Positions 25,998 to 35,047 of a stretch of 64,000 nt of DNA are shown in pieces. The notes under the pieces were generated by a model. That model was given only the letters and a program-made list of their open reading frames with translations, was not told the origin of the DNA and did no database searches. The translations under genes and the position numbers were made by a program. Numbering within the stretch: position 1 is the first letter of the stretch; every line of letters starts with the position of its first letter. The DNA is from JBGTGG01 sp964398945 (GTDB taxonomy: Bacteria; Bacteroidota; Bacteroidia; Cytophagales; Cyclobacteriaceae): the NCBI GenBank assembly GCA_964398945.1, contig CAYNOT010000009.1:1-64000 (forward strand). The letters are read 5' to 3'.

Positions 25998-26375
25998 TTA
26001 CCAGTTTTTAAAAAAGATTATACCATCCTTTGTATAGAAATAGTCGTGCGGGTTCATTCCGGCTTGTTGAATCTTCAACCGGATGTATTCCTTCTCCTTG
26101 TCCCGGAGTGAAGCGGCTGTTTCGTAATCGGCATGGCGTATTGCCTCAGCCTTTCGCTTAATCAATTCCGGAAGGACAGGTTGTGGACCTAAAAATTTTT
26201 CGTATTCAATAATAGATTTCAGGGGAATGATTTCATACGCCCGGGAAGCATGATCCGAAATTTCCAGGTAAGCTTTGCGTATTTTATGCAACCTGTACGG
26301 CTTGCTCACCAGGATAGCCCGGTTGTAAAGCTTGTAAATGCGGTTGAGCCGATAAACCAAATCACCAATTTCCAT
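25998..26375 (-). CDS. Small UVR-motif protein
   Basis: A 125-residue protein from ATG 26375 (MEIGDLVYRLNRIYKLYNRA); a TTG 18 bp upstream is possible. Residues about 77-100 read KRKAEAIRHADYETAASLRD, close to the UVR motif shared by UvrB, UvrC and ClpC, which forms a helical hairpin for protein-protein contact. The rest is unknown. It is first gene of the three-gene operon and diverges from the WYL regulator, so it is a likely target of that regulator. The UVR similarity does not by itself imply excision repair. Confidence 0.65.
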   Translation of the reverse strand: MEIGDLVYRLNRIYKLYNRAILVSKPYRLHKIRKAYLEISDHASRAYEIIPLKSIIEYEKFLGPQPVLPELIKRKAEAIRHADYETAASLRDKEKEYIRLKIQQAGMNPHDYFYTKDGIIFFKNW

Positions 26376-26522
26376 CTTATTATTTTCGGGCAAGATGCAA
26401 CCAGGTGACCGTCAACTCATGTCGTACCTGCTAAAATTTATTTTTGAAGTTTGTCTTTCCCGAAACAAAATAATCGCTCGCCTACGACAAGCTTTGACGT
26501 TCATAATACATATCTTTACAAA

Positions 26523-27419
26523 ATGGGCAATTACAAAAGCTTGCGCAGGTATTATTTAATTGTAGAGAAGCTGCGCCAGGGAAAAAACACATCGTTCGCA
26601 AGTATCCATAAGCATTTGAAAGCCAATGATGTGGATATTTCCTCCCGCACCTTGCAGCGGGATGTAGCCCAGGTTCGGGCCGACTTTGGGGTGGATATTC
26701 TGTACAACAAGGAAACAGACAGTTATTATATTGACGAAACCACCAGCACAAACCTTCCGGGCTTTTATCATTTTCTGGAACTGACGCTTACCAGTGAAAT
26801 GCTGACGGAGTACGTTAAAAAGAAAAAAGACCTGCTGCGATATGTTCAGTTTGAATCACTGGAATCATTTAAAGGGCATGAAAATCTGAAGCCGGTTATG
26901 CAGGCCATCCTGCTCAGGAGGTGGGTTAAGTTCGATTACACAAGGTATGTGGATGTGGCCACCAAGCAACATGAGATTATTCCCTGCCTGCTGAAGCGGT
27001 ACCAAAATCGTTGGTATATAATTGGCAAGCTCGCTTCCGGGCGCAGCGGCACTTTTGGATTGGACCGCATGAGTTCAGTAAAAACTACCACTAAAACTTT
27101 CCGCGAAGAAGAGATAGAAATCCCCGGTTCATTGGATGCCGTTGTGGGATTAGACTACTCCGGGGAGCCTGCCCGCGTGGTACTTGCCGCAACGCCTTTG
27201 CAGGCAAAATATTTGAAGTCGCTGCCCCTTCACTCCTCCCAGGTTATTGTTAAGGAAACAAAACAGGAAATAGTATTTCAATATGAGTTGATTCCGAACT
27301 TTGAATTGATGCAGGCTATCCTTAGACTGGGCGACCAGGTGAAAGTGCTGGAGCCGGAGAGCCTGCAAAAGAAAATAGCAGAAAGCCTGAAAAGGGCATT
27401 TCAACAATACGAACAATAA
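26523..27419 (+). CDS. WYL-domain transcriptional regulator
   Basis: A 298-residue protein from ATG 26523 (MGNYKSLRRYYLIVEKLRQG); an upstream frame adds 24 residues with no family support. The N-terminal DeoR-like winged helix has SSRTLQRDVAQVRADFGVDI. The WYL domain follows, with AILLRRWVKFDY, IIPCLLKRYQNRWYIIGKLA and FGLDRMSSVK. WYL regulators sense nucleotides or nucleic acid and often govern defence or DNA-repair genes (BrxR, CapW, DriD). It sits between a minus-strand three-gene operon and plus-strand genes, so either side could be its target. Confidence 0.9.
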   Translation: MGNYKSLRRYYLIVEKLRQGKNTSFASIHKHLKANDVDISSRTLQRDVAQVRADFGVDILYNKETDSYYIDETTSTNLPGFYHFLELTLTSEMLTEYVKKKKDLLRYVQFESLESFKGHENLKPVMQAILLRRWVKFDYTRYVDVATKQHEIIPCLLKRYQNRWYIIGKLASGRSGTFGLDRMSSVKTTTKTFREEEIEIPGSLDAVVGLDYSGEPARVVLAATPLQAKYLKSLPLHSSQVIVKETKQEIVFQYELIPNFELMQAILRLGDQVKVLEPESLQKKIAESLKRAFQQYEQ

Positions 27420-27438
27420 ATTTTTAAAAGGTTGAGAT

Positions 27439-28338
27439 ATGGAAAATCCGTGGGGAAAATTTTCATTAAAAAAGAGGGAGTCATATGTGTTGAGTTGTGA
27501 AAAAGAAGTAATAGAAGATTACAACGAGGGTAAGAAAAAATCCGAAGAAAACAGAGTCCAGCGAGCAAACAAAAAGTACAGGTCAAGAAAAAAGTCAAGA
27601 AGGCAGCAATCACTTCCTCACTATATTGATTTAAGGTACTACCCCGAGCCGTTTATTGGCCACCCGGATGCGCCAATTTATTTGCTGATAGCAAACCCTG
27701 GGAGGATGGAGAAGTTGAAAGAAGATGATTTTTTAAAAAAAATGAAAAAATGCCCGGATTTTAAATATGCTATAACAAAGAATCTTAATGGGAAACACTG
27801 TGGAAATTATTATTTAGATATGGGTATTGACTTCGTTAAAAATATTACTGATGTTGACAAAAAGAAAAACAAAAAAGGGAATGCAGATGACGAGAAAAAC
27901 AAAAATTGGTGGTTCCCAAAATTTACAAAGCTTAAGGAATCACTTGGCTATTCCGGTAGTGAATTTTTCCTAAGCAAGTACTTCTTTGTTTTAGAAACCC
28001 ACGGATACCATTCCAAAAATTTTGATGATTCATTAATAATTGGTAATGATTCGAAAATAAAGTTAACCTCTGTCAAATACACGCAGTTTTTATTACATGA
28101 AGCCATTAAAACTAAAAAACTAATCCTTGTGTGCAGATCTGTGGGAACATGGTACGAATTAGATAGTATATATAAAAAAGATGAAATCAACTGCAAAACC
28201 CCTAAGCTTGAAAACTATGACAATTGCTTTTTGGTTGCCTCTAACAGAGGAATTCAGTTAACAAAAACCACTATTTCGCCTAAGGCTTTTAAAATGATTA
28301 AGGATATAATTAATTCCTATAAATTTCCATGTCAATAG
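27439..28338 (+). CDS. Unknown protein, possible uracil-DNA-glycosylase fold
   Basis: A 299-residue basic protein starting 19 bp after the WYL gene with AAAGGTTGAG as RBS. After a lysine/arginine-rich N-terminus it reads PEPFIGHPDAPIYLLIANPG, which resembles the start of UDG-superfamily domains of the type G-x-PDA-x-hhLL-x-x-NPG. Later hydrophobic strands KLILVCRSVGTW and CFLVASNRGIQLTKT would fit the fold's second half. The catalytic Asp/Asn and His-box are not clear, so activity is uncertain. It may equally be an unrelated Rossmann-like protein. Low G+C compared with its neighbours. Confidence 0.5.
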   Translation: MENPWGKFSLKKRESYVLSCEKEVIEDYNEGKKKSEENRVQRANKKYRSRKKSRRQQSLPHYIDLRYYPEPFIGHPDAPIYLLIANPGRMEKLKEDDFLKKMKKCPDFKYAITKNLNGKHCGNYYLDMGIDFVKNITDVDKKKNKKGNADDEKNKNWWFPKFTKLKESLGYSGSEFFLSKYFFVLETHGYHSKNFDDSLIIGNDSKIKLTSVKYTQFLLHEAIKTKKLILVCRSVGTWYELDSIYKKDEINCKTPKLENYDNCFLVASNRGIQLTKTTISPKAFKMIKDIINSYKFPCQ

Positions 28339-28375
28339 TGAAAATATTGCTGTGCTTTTTTATAAGTTTGATTCT

Positions 28376-28573
28376 ATGATACTAATTCAAAAAGGGAATT
28401 GTCAAAAATGCGGTTCGACATTTGGGGCTTTGGATTCCATACAATCAACTAATGTTGAGTGTTCAAAATACAGCAAGACGATAATAGTCTGTAAATCCTG
28501 TAAGGAAAAGGGTTGTGAGTGTGGAGGAAACCTATTAGACGCTTGGGGCAAAAAACCCGGAGTATTATTTTAA
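28376..28573 (+). CDS. Small zinc-ribbon protein
   Basis: A 65-residue protein from ATG 28376 (MILIQKGNCQKCGSTFGALD). It has CQKCG, CSKYSK, CKSCKEKGCECGG: four to six cysteines in CxxC pairs, a zinc-ribbon or treble-clef knuckle. It lies 37 bp behind the preceding gene and may be co-transcribed with it. A perfect hairpin starts in its stop codon. Function unknown. Confidence 0.6.
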   Translation: MILIQKGNCQKCGSTFGALDSIQSTNVECSKYSKTIIVCKSCKEKGCECGGNLLDAWGKKPGVLF

Positions 28574-28593
28574 TGAGGTTTTCAAAACCTCAT
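28573..28593 (+). terminator. Hairpin at gene end, possible terminator
   Basis: ATGAGGTTTT-C-AAAACCTCAT, a perfect 10-bp stem, immediately after the zinc-ribbon gene. The following AGGTCTTTT is a weak T-run. Confidence 0.5.
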
Positions 28594-28763
28594 AGGTCTT
28601 TTCCTGTTTCGTGCTAAAGTTCGCCAACTGCGCCAACTGTAAGCTGGTATCTGCAATGCTCCGCCCGCTTCTCTAATTTTTTTCCTCTTTATTTTCTCAC
28701 ACACCCTTCCCAACGACATCCTTTGGCGGAGGGCGCGCCTACCTTTGCCTGAAAAAACACCGT

Positions 28764-29900
28764 ATGAAAAACAGTAACCCGGATGAGCCGTGCGATCCGT
28801 CTTTCACCAACCTGCCCGTGGGCGCTTTCGAACTGGAAAAGATAACGACCCAATTAGCCCTTTCCGGTATTTTTGAAAGGAGTGAATATGTAAATCCTTA
28901 TAAATTGTTTGTCGCCCGTTTTGGCATCATCCCAAACCACATCAAGGTGCAGCATATTGATTGCGGGAAAGCTCACACCTGGTTTGCTGCAAACCGTGTT
29001 GACGACATTAAAGACACCTATTACAAGGAGGTGGAATGGACGGAAGGGAAGTCCACGCTCAATTACATTTATTTTTTTCTGTATGAAGACCTGGTGGTTG
29101 GGTTTGATGCGGAAGGCCAAACGGTTAACTTTCTGTTTAGCGAAACCGAAAAATCAAAAGTTGAAGAGCTTATAAAAGCAATTCACAAGTTCAAAATAAG
29201 AAAACAAAAGCAAAAGCCTGAAATTTCGTTACTTGTACACAACAGGGCAGACATTGAAACAAAATCTTTACAGATTGCCAGACCCAGGCTAAGCATTGAG
29301 GATAATTACAACGAAGACTTTAAAGAAGTTCACAGAACAATCTTGAAACGGCTTTCCCGCAAAAACGATAAGGGGCTGGTTTTACTTCATGGCAAGCCGG
29401 GAACGGGGAAAACTTCATATATCCGATATTTGATTTGCTCACTAAAAAAGAATGTGATCTTTTTGCCTCCCAATATGGCAAGCGCCATAACAGATCCCAA
29501 TCTTGTTTCAGTTCTTATAGAAAACCCTAATTCTATTTTTGTAATAGAGAATGCCGAAAACATTATTGTTGCCCGTGAGCACTATAACAGCTCTCCTGTT
29601 TCTGCATTATTGAATATTTCAGACGGATTGCTTGCCGACTGCTTAAATGTTCAAATCATTTGTTCTTTCAACACCGATATTTCAAAAATTGACAGTGCCT
29701 TGATGCGCAAAGGCAGGCTGATTGCCCATTATGAATTTAAAGAACTGACCACTGAAAAGGCGCAGCGGCTGTCAGACAAGCTGGGTTTTAGCACCACCAT
29801 CAGCCAACCGCTCACACTGGCCACCATCTACAACCAGGACGAAAAAGAGTTTGAACAAACAACAGGAACAGCCCCAATAGGGTTTAAAGCCTTAAACTAA
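28764..29900 (+). CDS. AAA ATPase with unknown N-terminal domain
   Basis: A 378-residue protein. The first 200 residues are of unknown fold (a beta-rich DUF-like region with EWTEGKSTLNYIYFFLYE). The AAA core follows: Walker A HGKPGTGKT (209-217), a Walker-B position reading FVIENAEN rather than the usual hhhhDE, sensor-1-like CSFNTD and arginine-finger-like LMRKGR. The architecture recalls BCS1/CDC48-type single-AAA proteins in Bacteroidota. The Walker B aspartate is replaced by glutamate/asparagine, which might slow hydrolysis. No obvious partner next to it; its stand-alone position suggests a chaperone-like role, by inference. Confidence 0.8.
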   Translation: MKNSNPDEPCDPSFTNLPVGAFELEKITTQLALSGIFERSEYVNPYKLFVARFGIIPNHIKVQHIDCGKAHTWFAANRVDDIKDTYYKEVEWTEGKSTLNYIYFFLYEDLVVGFDAEGQTVNFLFSETEKSKVEELIKAIHKFKIRKQKQKPEISLLVHNRADIETKSLQIARPRLSIEDNYNEDFKEVHRTILKRLSRKNDKGLVLLHGKPGTGKTSYIRYLICSLKKNVIFLPPNMASAITDPNLVSVLIENPNSIFVIENAENIIVAREHYNSSPVSALLNISDGLLADCLNVQIICSFNTDISKIDSALMRKGRLIAHYEFKELTTEKAQRLSDKLGFSTTISQPLTLATIYNQDEKEFEQTTGTAPIGFKALN

Positions 29901-30048
29901 AAGCATCATTACATGAGGATTGATTTCAATGTGAAGAAGTATCCATAACAAACCGATTGCAGTTTTTACTTATCAAAGATATCCCAAAATCAATTTTACA
30001 TGCCGTCTGAGCCTGCCGACCGGACAGCCATATTTCAGAATAAAATCA

Positions 30049-32568
30049 TCATAAACCATCACCCCCTCCCTCTTCCGCCAACCGCGTACTATCCCGTTTA
30101 AATTTAGCGGCTTCTATTTTCTTTTTTCTTTTGTAGAGCTGCTCCAAAAACGTTTCTGCAGGAACCACGATGGTGTCAGCTGCGAGGGAGTCTACTTGCA
30201 TGATTTGCAACTTGGCCAACTCAACTGAATCACGATGGTGAATCGTTTGCTCAATCTCCTCTACCAACGCTTCATTCAGTTCGTATAGATCACAATCGAG
30301 TTGTTGAAGAAGTTGGTTCGATAACGGTGAAAATTTAGCCTGCGAAATTTCCCGGAATGACGGATCATGGTTAAGCTCTTGCATGAAGTACGCTGCAACG
30401 GGCAAAGCCGTATTGGAACCTTGGCCTAAACTGGTATGGCGAAAGCGGATCCGTGGATCGTCAGCACCTACCCAGGCACCCAATACTAAAGTTGGTGTAA
30501 TCCCCATAAACCACCCGTCCGCATTGCTTTGCGTAGTGCCTGTTTTACCGCCCATATCATTGTATACTCCGTACCTCCAACGCATGCGCGATGCTGTTCC
30601 TTCACTCATAACCCCCTGCATCATGTGCCGAACAAGTTGTGCTGTTTCTGTTGATATCACACGCTGACCGGATGCATCGGGTTTGAAATCACCAATTTCA
30701 TTTCCGTTTACATCGCGTACCGAGGCGATGTAGTGGGGATGCGTGGCAACGCCTTCATTTGCTAAACAGGAATATGCCGTTGCCATTTCGAGTAGCGAAA
30801 CGGATGGCGATCCCAATGCGATCGAAGGAACTTTTGGAATGTCACTGGTGATCCCCATTTTCTTGGCGAGCGCAATGGTATTTTCAACGCCTGCCTGCTG
30901 AATTAATTTCACAGAGACAGTATTGACAGAATACGCCAACGCCCCGGGCATGGAGTAGGAAACTTTATAATCGTTCTGGCCATTGCGGGGTGTCCACTCC
31001 TCCCCTTCATCATCGATATAAGTTTGCTGCGAAGCCGGGACATAATCACACGGGGAAATTTTATTCTCCACGGCCATCGCCACCACAATGGGCTTAAAGA
31101 TTGAGCCTACCTGACGCTTCGTTGAAACTTTCACATGATCATATTGAAAAAAGTCATGCTCAATACCGCCTACCCACGCCAGCACACTGCCGGTTGCCGG
31201 CTCCATCACCACAAACCCGACATTCAAAAATTGAAGGTGATGGATGATGGAATCAATGGGACTGACCACCACTTCCTGACCGCCCTTCCAGGTGAATAAT
31301 TTCATGGGGATGGGCTGTTGAAGTTCTTCCATAATTTCTTCTTCTGCCAATCCCTCCTTCTTCAGTTTTTGATACCGTAACGAGCGTTTAATGGCATCCT
31401 CTAAAATATATTCCCTTCCGCGCCACGGTTTGTCTTTGCCCCAATGATCATGGAATTGTTTTTGGATTTCTTCCATTTGTTGCGCCACTGCTTTTTCGGC
31501 ATACGTTTGTAATGTGGAATTGATGGTGGTGAATATTTTTAATCCATCGGTGTAAATATTGTAAGGTGTGCCATCGGGCTTTCTATGCTGCTCACACCAT
31601 TGCAACAATTCCGCTTTCAATACTTCCCGGAAATATGGTGCGAGTCCATGGTGGTGCGACACTCTATTGTACCGTAATTCAAGCGGCAGTGCATTGAGGG
31701 AATCTACTTTGTCGGGGGGAAGAAAATTGTATTTCACCATTTGCGAAAACACAACCCCTCTCCTGCTTAACGCCCTGTCGGGAAACAACCGCGGATTGTA
31801 CGAATGCGTTGCTTTCAATGTTCCGATGAGCAGGGCTGCCTGATCGATTGTTAAATGTTTTGCAGATACGGAGAAAAATCGTTGGGCGGCTGCTTCAATG
31901 CCATACACATTATCGGAAAATGGTACGGTGTTTAAGTATAAGGTCAGTATTTCTTCCTTGGAATAAATGCGTTCAAGAATCCGCGCTGTTCTTACCTCGC
32001 GGAGTTTGTTGATGAGCATGGAGAAAAGCCAATACTTTTTTCGGGGATATAAATTCTTGGCCAGTTGCTGGGTAATGGTACTGCCACCTCCGGCAGACTC
32101 ATCTTGCATCAGGCCCGACTTAATGAGCACACGCCCCAGGCTTTGATAGTCAATACCACTGTGATCATAGAACCGAACGTCTTCGGTTGCCACCAGCGCA
32201 TCGATGAGTACTGGCGCAATTTCTTCATACTGGACTTCTGTTCGGTCTTGAATAAAATACCTGCCCAGCAGCACACTGTCTGCACTATATACTTCGGATG
32301 CTACCTGATTTTGGATGTTTCGTATCGCGCGCTTCCCCGGTGTTTCCAACCAGACCGTGAAAAAAAGGATAAACAAAATTGTACTTGGCGGACCGGTAAT
32401 AATGGCTACACGCACTACCCATTTTCGCGTACGGGGGTGCGTGTTAAAGTACAGATCAAGTTGTGCGCTTTTCTTCCGTATCCACACAATGGGCGGGGCT
32501 AATTTCCATACTGCCTTTTGGTATAACGGTTGGAGTTGTTGCCAGAATTGACGAAAAAGTGATCGCAT
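30049..32568 (-). CDS. Class A penicillin-binding protein (PBP1a-like)
   Basis: An 839-residue bifunctional peptidoglycan synthase. A short cytoplasmic tail is followed by one membrane segment (about 52-74) and then the glycosyltransferase 51 domain with catalytic glutamate 129 in ATEDVRFYDHSG and GGSTITQQLAKNLY. The transpeptidase domain has SIFK with serine 489 and lysine 492, the SVN motif (AYSVNTVS) and KTGTT. It polymerises glycan strands and crosslinks peptides at the outer face of the inner membrane. All motifs are intact and length is typical. The gene stands alone. Confidence 0.95.
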   Translation of the reverse strand: MRSLFRQFWQQLQPLYQKAVWKLAPPIVWIRKKSAQLDLYFNTHPRTRKWVVRVAIITGPPSTILFILFFTVWLETPGKRAIRNIQNQVASEVYSADSVLLGRYFIQDRTEVQYEEIAPVLIDALVATEDVRFYDHSGIDYQSLGRVLIKSGLMQDESAGGGSTITQQLAKNLYPRKKYWLFSMLINKLREVRTARILERIYSKEEILTLYLNTVPFSDNVYGIEAAAQRFFSVSAKHLTIDQAALLIGTLKATHSYNPRLFPDRALSRRGVVFSQMVKYNFLPPDKVDSLNALPLELRYNRVSHHHGLAPYFREVLKAELLQWCEQHRKPDGTPYNIYTDGLKIFTTINSTLQTYAEKAVAQQMEEIQKQFHDHWGKDKPWRGREYILEDAIKRSLRYQKLKKEGLAEEEIMEELQQPIPMKLFTWKGGQEVVVSPIDSIIHHLQFLNVGFVVMEPATGSVLAWVGGIEHDFFQYDHVKVSTKRQVGSIFKPIVVAMAVENKISPCDYVPASQQTYIDDEGEEWTPRNGQNDYKVSYSMPGALAYSVNTVSVKLIQQAGVENTIALAKKMGITSDIPKVPSIALGSPSVSLLEMATAYSCLANEGVATHPHYIASVRDVNGNEIGDFKPDASGQRVISTETAQLVRHMMQGVMSEGTASRMRWRYGVYNDMGGKTGTTQSNADGWFMGITPTLVLGAWVGADDPRIRFRHTSLGQGSNTALPVAAYFMQELNHDPSFREISQAKFSPLSNQLLQQLDCDLYELNEALVEEIEQTIHHRDSVELAKLQIMQVDSLAADTIVVPAETFLEQLYKRKKKIEAAKFKRDSTRLAEEGGGDGL

Positions 32569-32976
32569 AAGTTGGAAAAGATACAGATCATCGGACTAGG
32601 CTACAACTTTTCGAAATTGAAATAATTTTTTTGGGACTAGAGGTTAGGATTTTGTTGCCAAGTTAAAATCAGGAAATCCTTGTGAACGTTCAGCATTCAA
32701 AATTAATGAATTCCAATTGTAAATAATTTTCTTGGAATCCCCGTAAGCTCTGCGTTGGTTTTTGTAATTAGGATGTTGTTACTTTTTGCAACGGTATTAC
32801 AAGCTGGGAAATATTCCGGAAGGCAATCCAAAATTACATTCCGTTTCTTCAAGCACATACATTCTAAGCCTGAAACTCATATAATTAAAGCTAATTTATA
32901 GTGCTTTTCATTGAATATAGTGAAATTACGAACCTTTGGGACAGAAATTGGGGTTATATTAGTGCTTCAGAAAATT
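32569..32976. other. Intergenic region, nothing recognised
   Basis: 408 bp without a supportable gene. It contains AT-rich sequence with some 5-8-bp dyads but no complete hairpin followed by a T-run. It separates the PBP gene (which starts at its left end) from the AbiEii-type pair and should contain promoters for both. Confidence 0.4.
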
Positions 32977-33324
32977 ATGCCGTTAAAATTACATAGGAAA
33001 AAATTAAAGATTGCGTTGGCGCGAGTCATTGCTCCTTATGCTTTTTGGCCTTATGCCCCCGTAAATCCATCTGATATTTCAGACGAAAGCTTAATTGAAG
33101 CTGTTCTTATTCATGGAAACGATCCTTTGAAAAACCGACTCCTTCAGATATTCAGCAAAAATAAGATTAAGGACGTTTGGGAACAGAAACTCGTCATTCA
33201 AGATTCACGGTTATTCCAGCTTAACAGAAAAATTGCATCTGAACTATTGCAGTTAAGTAATCCGGAACGACACATACAACAAGCATACAAGAAATATAAT
33301 TTATATGACAGGTTTAGCGCCTAA
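32977..33324 (+). CDS. Putative antitoxin (DUF6922-like), partner of AbiEii
   Basis: A 115-residue protein from ATG 32977 (MPLKLHRKKLKIALARVIAP); a TTG upstream at 32911 is possible. It has APYAFWPYAPVNPSDISDES, followed by IEAVLIHGNDPLKNRLLQIF. This resembles small DUF6922 proteins ('LFWDVD... VLERGD') that precede AbiEii-type nucleotidyltransferases, although the match is partial. It overlaps the toxin gene by 20 bp. An AbiEi-like winged helix is not evident, so regulation may differ from classical AbiE. Confidence 0.7.
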   Translation: MPLKLHRKKLKIALARVIAPYAFWPYAPVNPSDISDESLIEAVLIHGNDPLKNRLLQIFSKNKIKDVWEQKLVIQDSRLFQLNRKIASELLQLSNPERHIQQAYKKYNLYDRFSA

Positions 33325-33952
33325 AACGCTATCCATTTTTGAGGTTGTATCAACGCTATCTTGCATACGCAAATTTGCACTCGTTGGTGGCACTAACATA
33401 GCTTTACAAGTTAATCACCGCCTAAGTGAGGATTTGGATTTTTGCAAATGGGTTCCAACATCCAATGTTACTAATGGCATAGAGGTAAAGGCCATTGAGC
33501 AAGAACTAAACCATACGTTTGAGGATGTTAAAACAAATCAATTAAGTTTTGATCAAGTTGATTTTTATGTCCAAGGGGTTAAGCTGACATTCTTTAACGA
33601 AGTCGGATTCAACGTACCTAATTTTGAGCCACTCACACTTCATGGGAATATCCGGGGCGTACCGCTTGATGTCATTGGAAGTATGAAAATCAAAACAATG
33701 TTTGAGAGAAACACATTCCGTGATTATTATGACGTATTTGTTCTATTAAAAGAAGGTATTATTTCAATAGATCAATTATTAAAATCCTCCGTCTTATACC
33801 ATACCAAGTTGAATGAGAAAATGATTCTAAATCGGCTTCAACGCTGGGAACAAGTAAATGAGGAGAAGGGATTCGTTCATTTATCACCAAAATACGATGT
33901 TAGTGTTAAAGAAATTGGTGAGTTCTTAATTAAGATCACACAAGCCTTTTAA
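33305..33952 (+). CDS. AbiEii-type nucleotidyltransferase toxin
   Basis: A 215-residue protein of the AbiEii family. The nucleotidyltransferase core reads FALVGGTNIALQVNHRLSED followed by LDF (GG/T motif and DxD-like pair), and the conserved region IGSMKIKTMFERNTFRDYYD with DVFVL follows. AbiEii toxins use NTPs to modify tRNA acceptor ends or other RNA and cause abortive infection or growth arrest; classical partners are AbiEi repressor antitoxins. The start ATG at 33305 lies inside the preceding gene. Length is slightly below the usual 250-300 residues, but the catalytic motifs are present. Confidence 0.88.
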   Translation: MTGLAPKTLSIFEVVSTLSCIRKFALVGGTNIALQVNHRLSEDLDFCKWVPTSNVTNGIEVKAIEQELNHTFEDVKTNQLSFDQVDFYVQGVKLTFFNEVGFNVPNFEPLTLHGNIRGVPLDVIGSMKIKTMFERNTFRDYYDVFVLLKEGIISIDQLLKSSVLYHTKLNEKMILNRLQRWEQVNEEKGFVHLSPKYDVSVKEIGEFLIKITQAF

Positions 33953-34005
33953 CAACCCAGCGGCAGCATTTTCAAAATACTTTTTACAACACCTTCTTCC
34001 TTATT
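33949..34005 (-). pseudogene. 3' fragment of a secreted protein gene copy
   Basis: On the minus strand this reads NKEEGVVKSILKMLPLGC followed by a stop. It is almost identical to NKEEGAVKSILKVLPPGC at the C-terminus of the gene at 35871-36410. The DNA match begins at the stop codon and ends abruptly after about 57 bp. It is a remnant of a lost paralogue. Confidence 0.8.
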
Positions 34006-34169
34006 CCAAAACATCAAAACATTTAGAAAACACGGATTTCCCATCAAATGCCTTTGACGGATTTAGGAGTACATGCCCATCTCGAAATTGACAGGATGGC
34101 ATCTGTAATTATTTAGGGATTTTAGATTTGTTGATAACACACAATATCCACCAATTTCCATTCACACAC

Positions 34170-34199
34170 AAAAAAAACCGACCCTATTGGCCGGCTTTT
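34170..34199 (-). terminator. Terminator of YceI gene
   Basis: On the minus strand, GCCGGCC-AATAGGG-TCGG followed by a run of T residues (eight A on the plus strand). The stem has one mismatch. It lies 26 bp beyond the YceI stop. Confidence 0.6.
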
Positions 34200-34225
34200 A
34201 ACACGTGTGATTTCACAAGCAGCAA

Positions 34226-34846
34226 TCAGGGCTTGCCTACTATTGCGATGGTGATTTGAATATCATCCGATAAGATCATGTCCCTCATAAAATGAACCCA
34301 TGCTACATCATACTTTTGACGATCAAAAACCAGTTTCGCCTGTGCGCTCATTCCTTGTTCTGTTGCTTCTATTGCTGAAACCGTAGCAGTCTCTTCATGG
34401 GTATTTCCGCGAATTGTCAGGTCGCCTACCAATTTATCCCCCTGGTGCGACTTCACGGTAAAAGTAGCGGTCGGAAACTCTTCCACGAGGAAGAAATCAC
34501 CAGTTGATAAATGGGCCTTTAAGTCGCTGGCACGTTTACCATCTTCATCAGTATATTGTTCAGGATTGGCGGGCTCTATTGATGTCATATTGATGGTAAT
34601 GGTTCCTGCTGTGATTTGATCACCTGCAACCGTAACATTTCCTTCCGCAATCTTAATGGTACCATCATGTCCGTAGACACCGGCAACTTCGCCCTTCCAG
34701 GTAACTGTGGATTCTTCAGGGGAAATAGTATAAGAAACGGGGGTCGCAGTATTATCGCTGGTTTCGGTTTTGTTTTCACTAGGGGCGCCACAAGCAAATA
34801 AAAGGGTTGAAATAGCCAGGGCAGTAAAATGTGGAGTTAGTCTCAT
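34226..34846 (-). CDS. YceI-family lipoprotein
   Basis: A 206-residue protein from ATG 34846 (MRLTPHFTALAISTLLFACG); an upstream in-frame start adds residues that would block the signal. The lipobox LLFACG gives cysteine 19. The YceI beta-barrel follows: YTISPEESTVTWKGEV, GTIKIAEGNVTV, LSTGDFFLVEEFPTATF, GDLTIRGNTH. YceI proteins are lipid-binding envelope proteins that hold isoprenoid or fatty acyl chains. A terminator lies close behind. It stands alone. Confidence 0.92.
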   Translation of the reverse strand: MRLTPHFTALAISTLLFACGAPSENKTETSDNTATPVSYTISPEESTVTWKGEVAGVYGHDGTIKIAEGNVTVAGDQITAGTITINMTSIEPANPEQYTDEDGKRASDLKAHLSTGDFFLVEEFPTATFTVKSHQGDKLVGDLTIRGNTHEETATVSAIEATEQGMSAQAKLVFDRQKYDVAWVHFMRDMILSDDIQITIAIVGKP

Positions 34847-35047
34847 GTGTATGGGTTTTAGTTCTAGATTTAATCCGTTAAACACTTACCATGATTTTTG
34901 GTTCATTTTAAGTGCTCATTTTTTGATTTATTTTAACTTTGACTGTAGTCTTTAGGTTTATAGTTCAGCGGGTTTCGATACAATTTCTTTTCCATAGAAT
35001 TTTACATCGATTACTTCCGGATCTGTATCCTTACTTAAGAAACTGCA

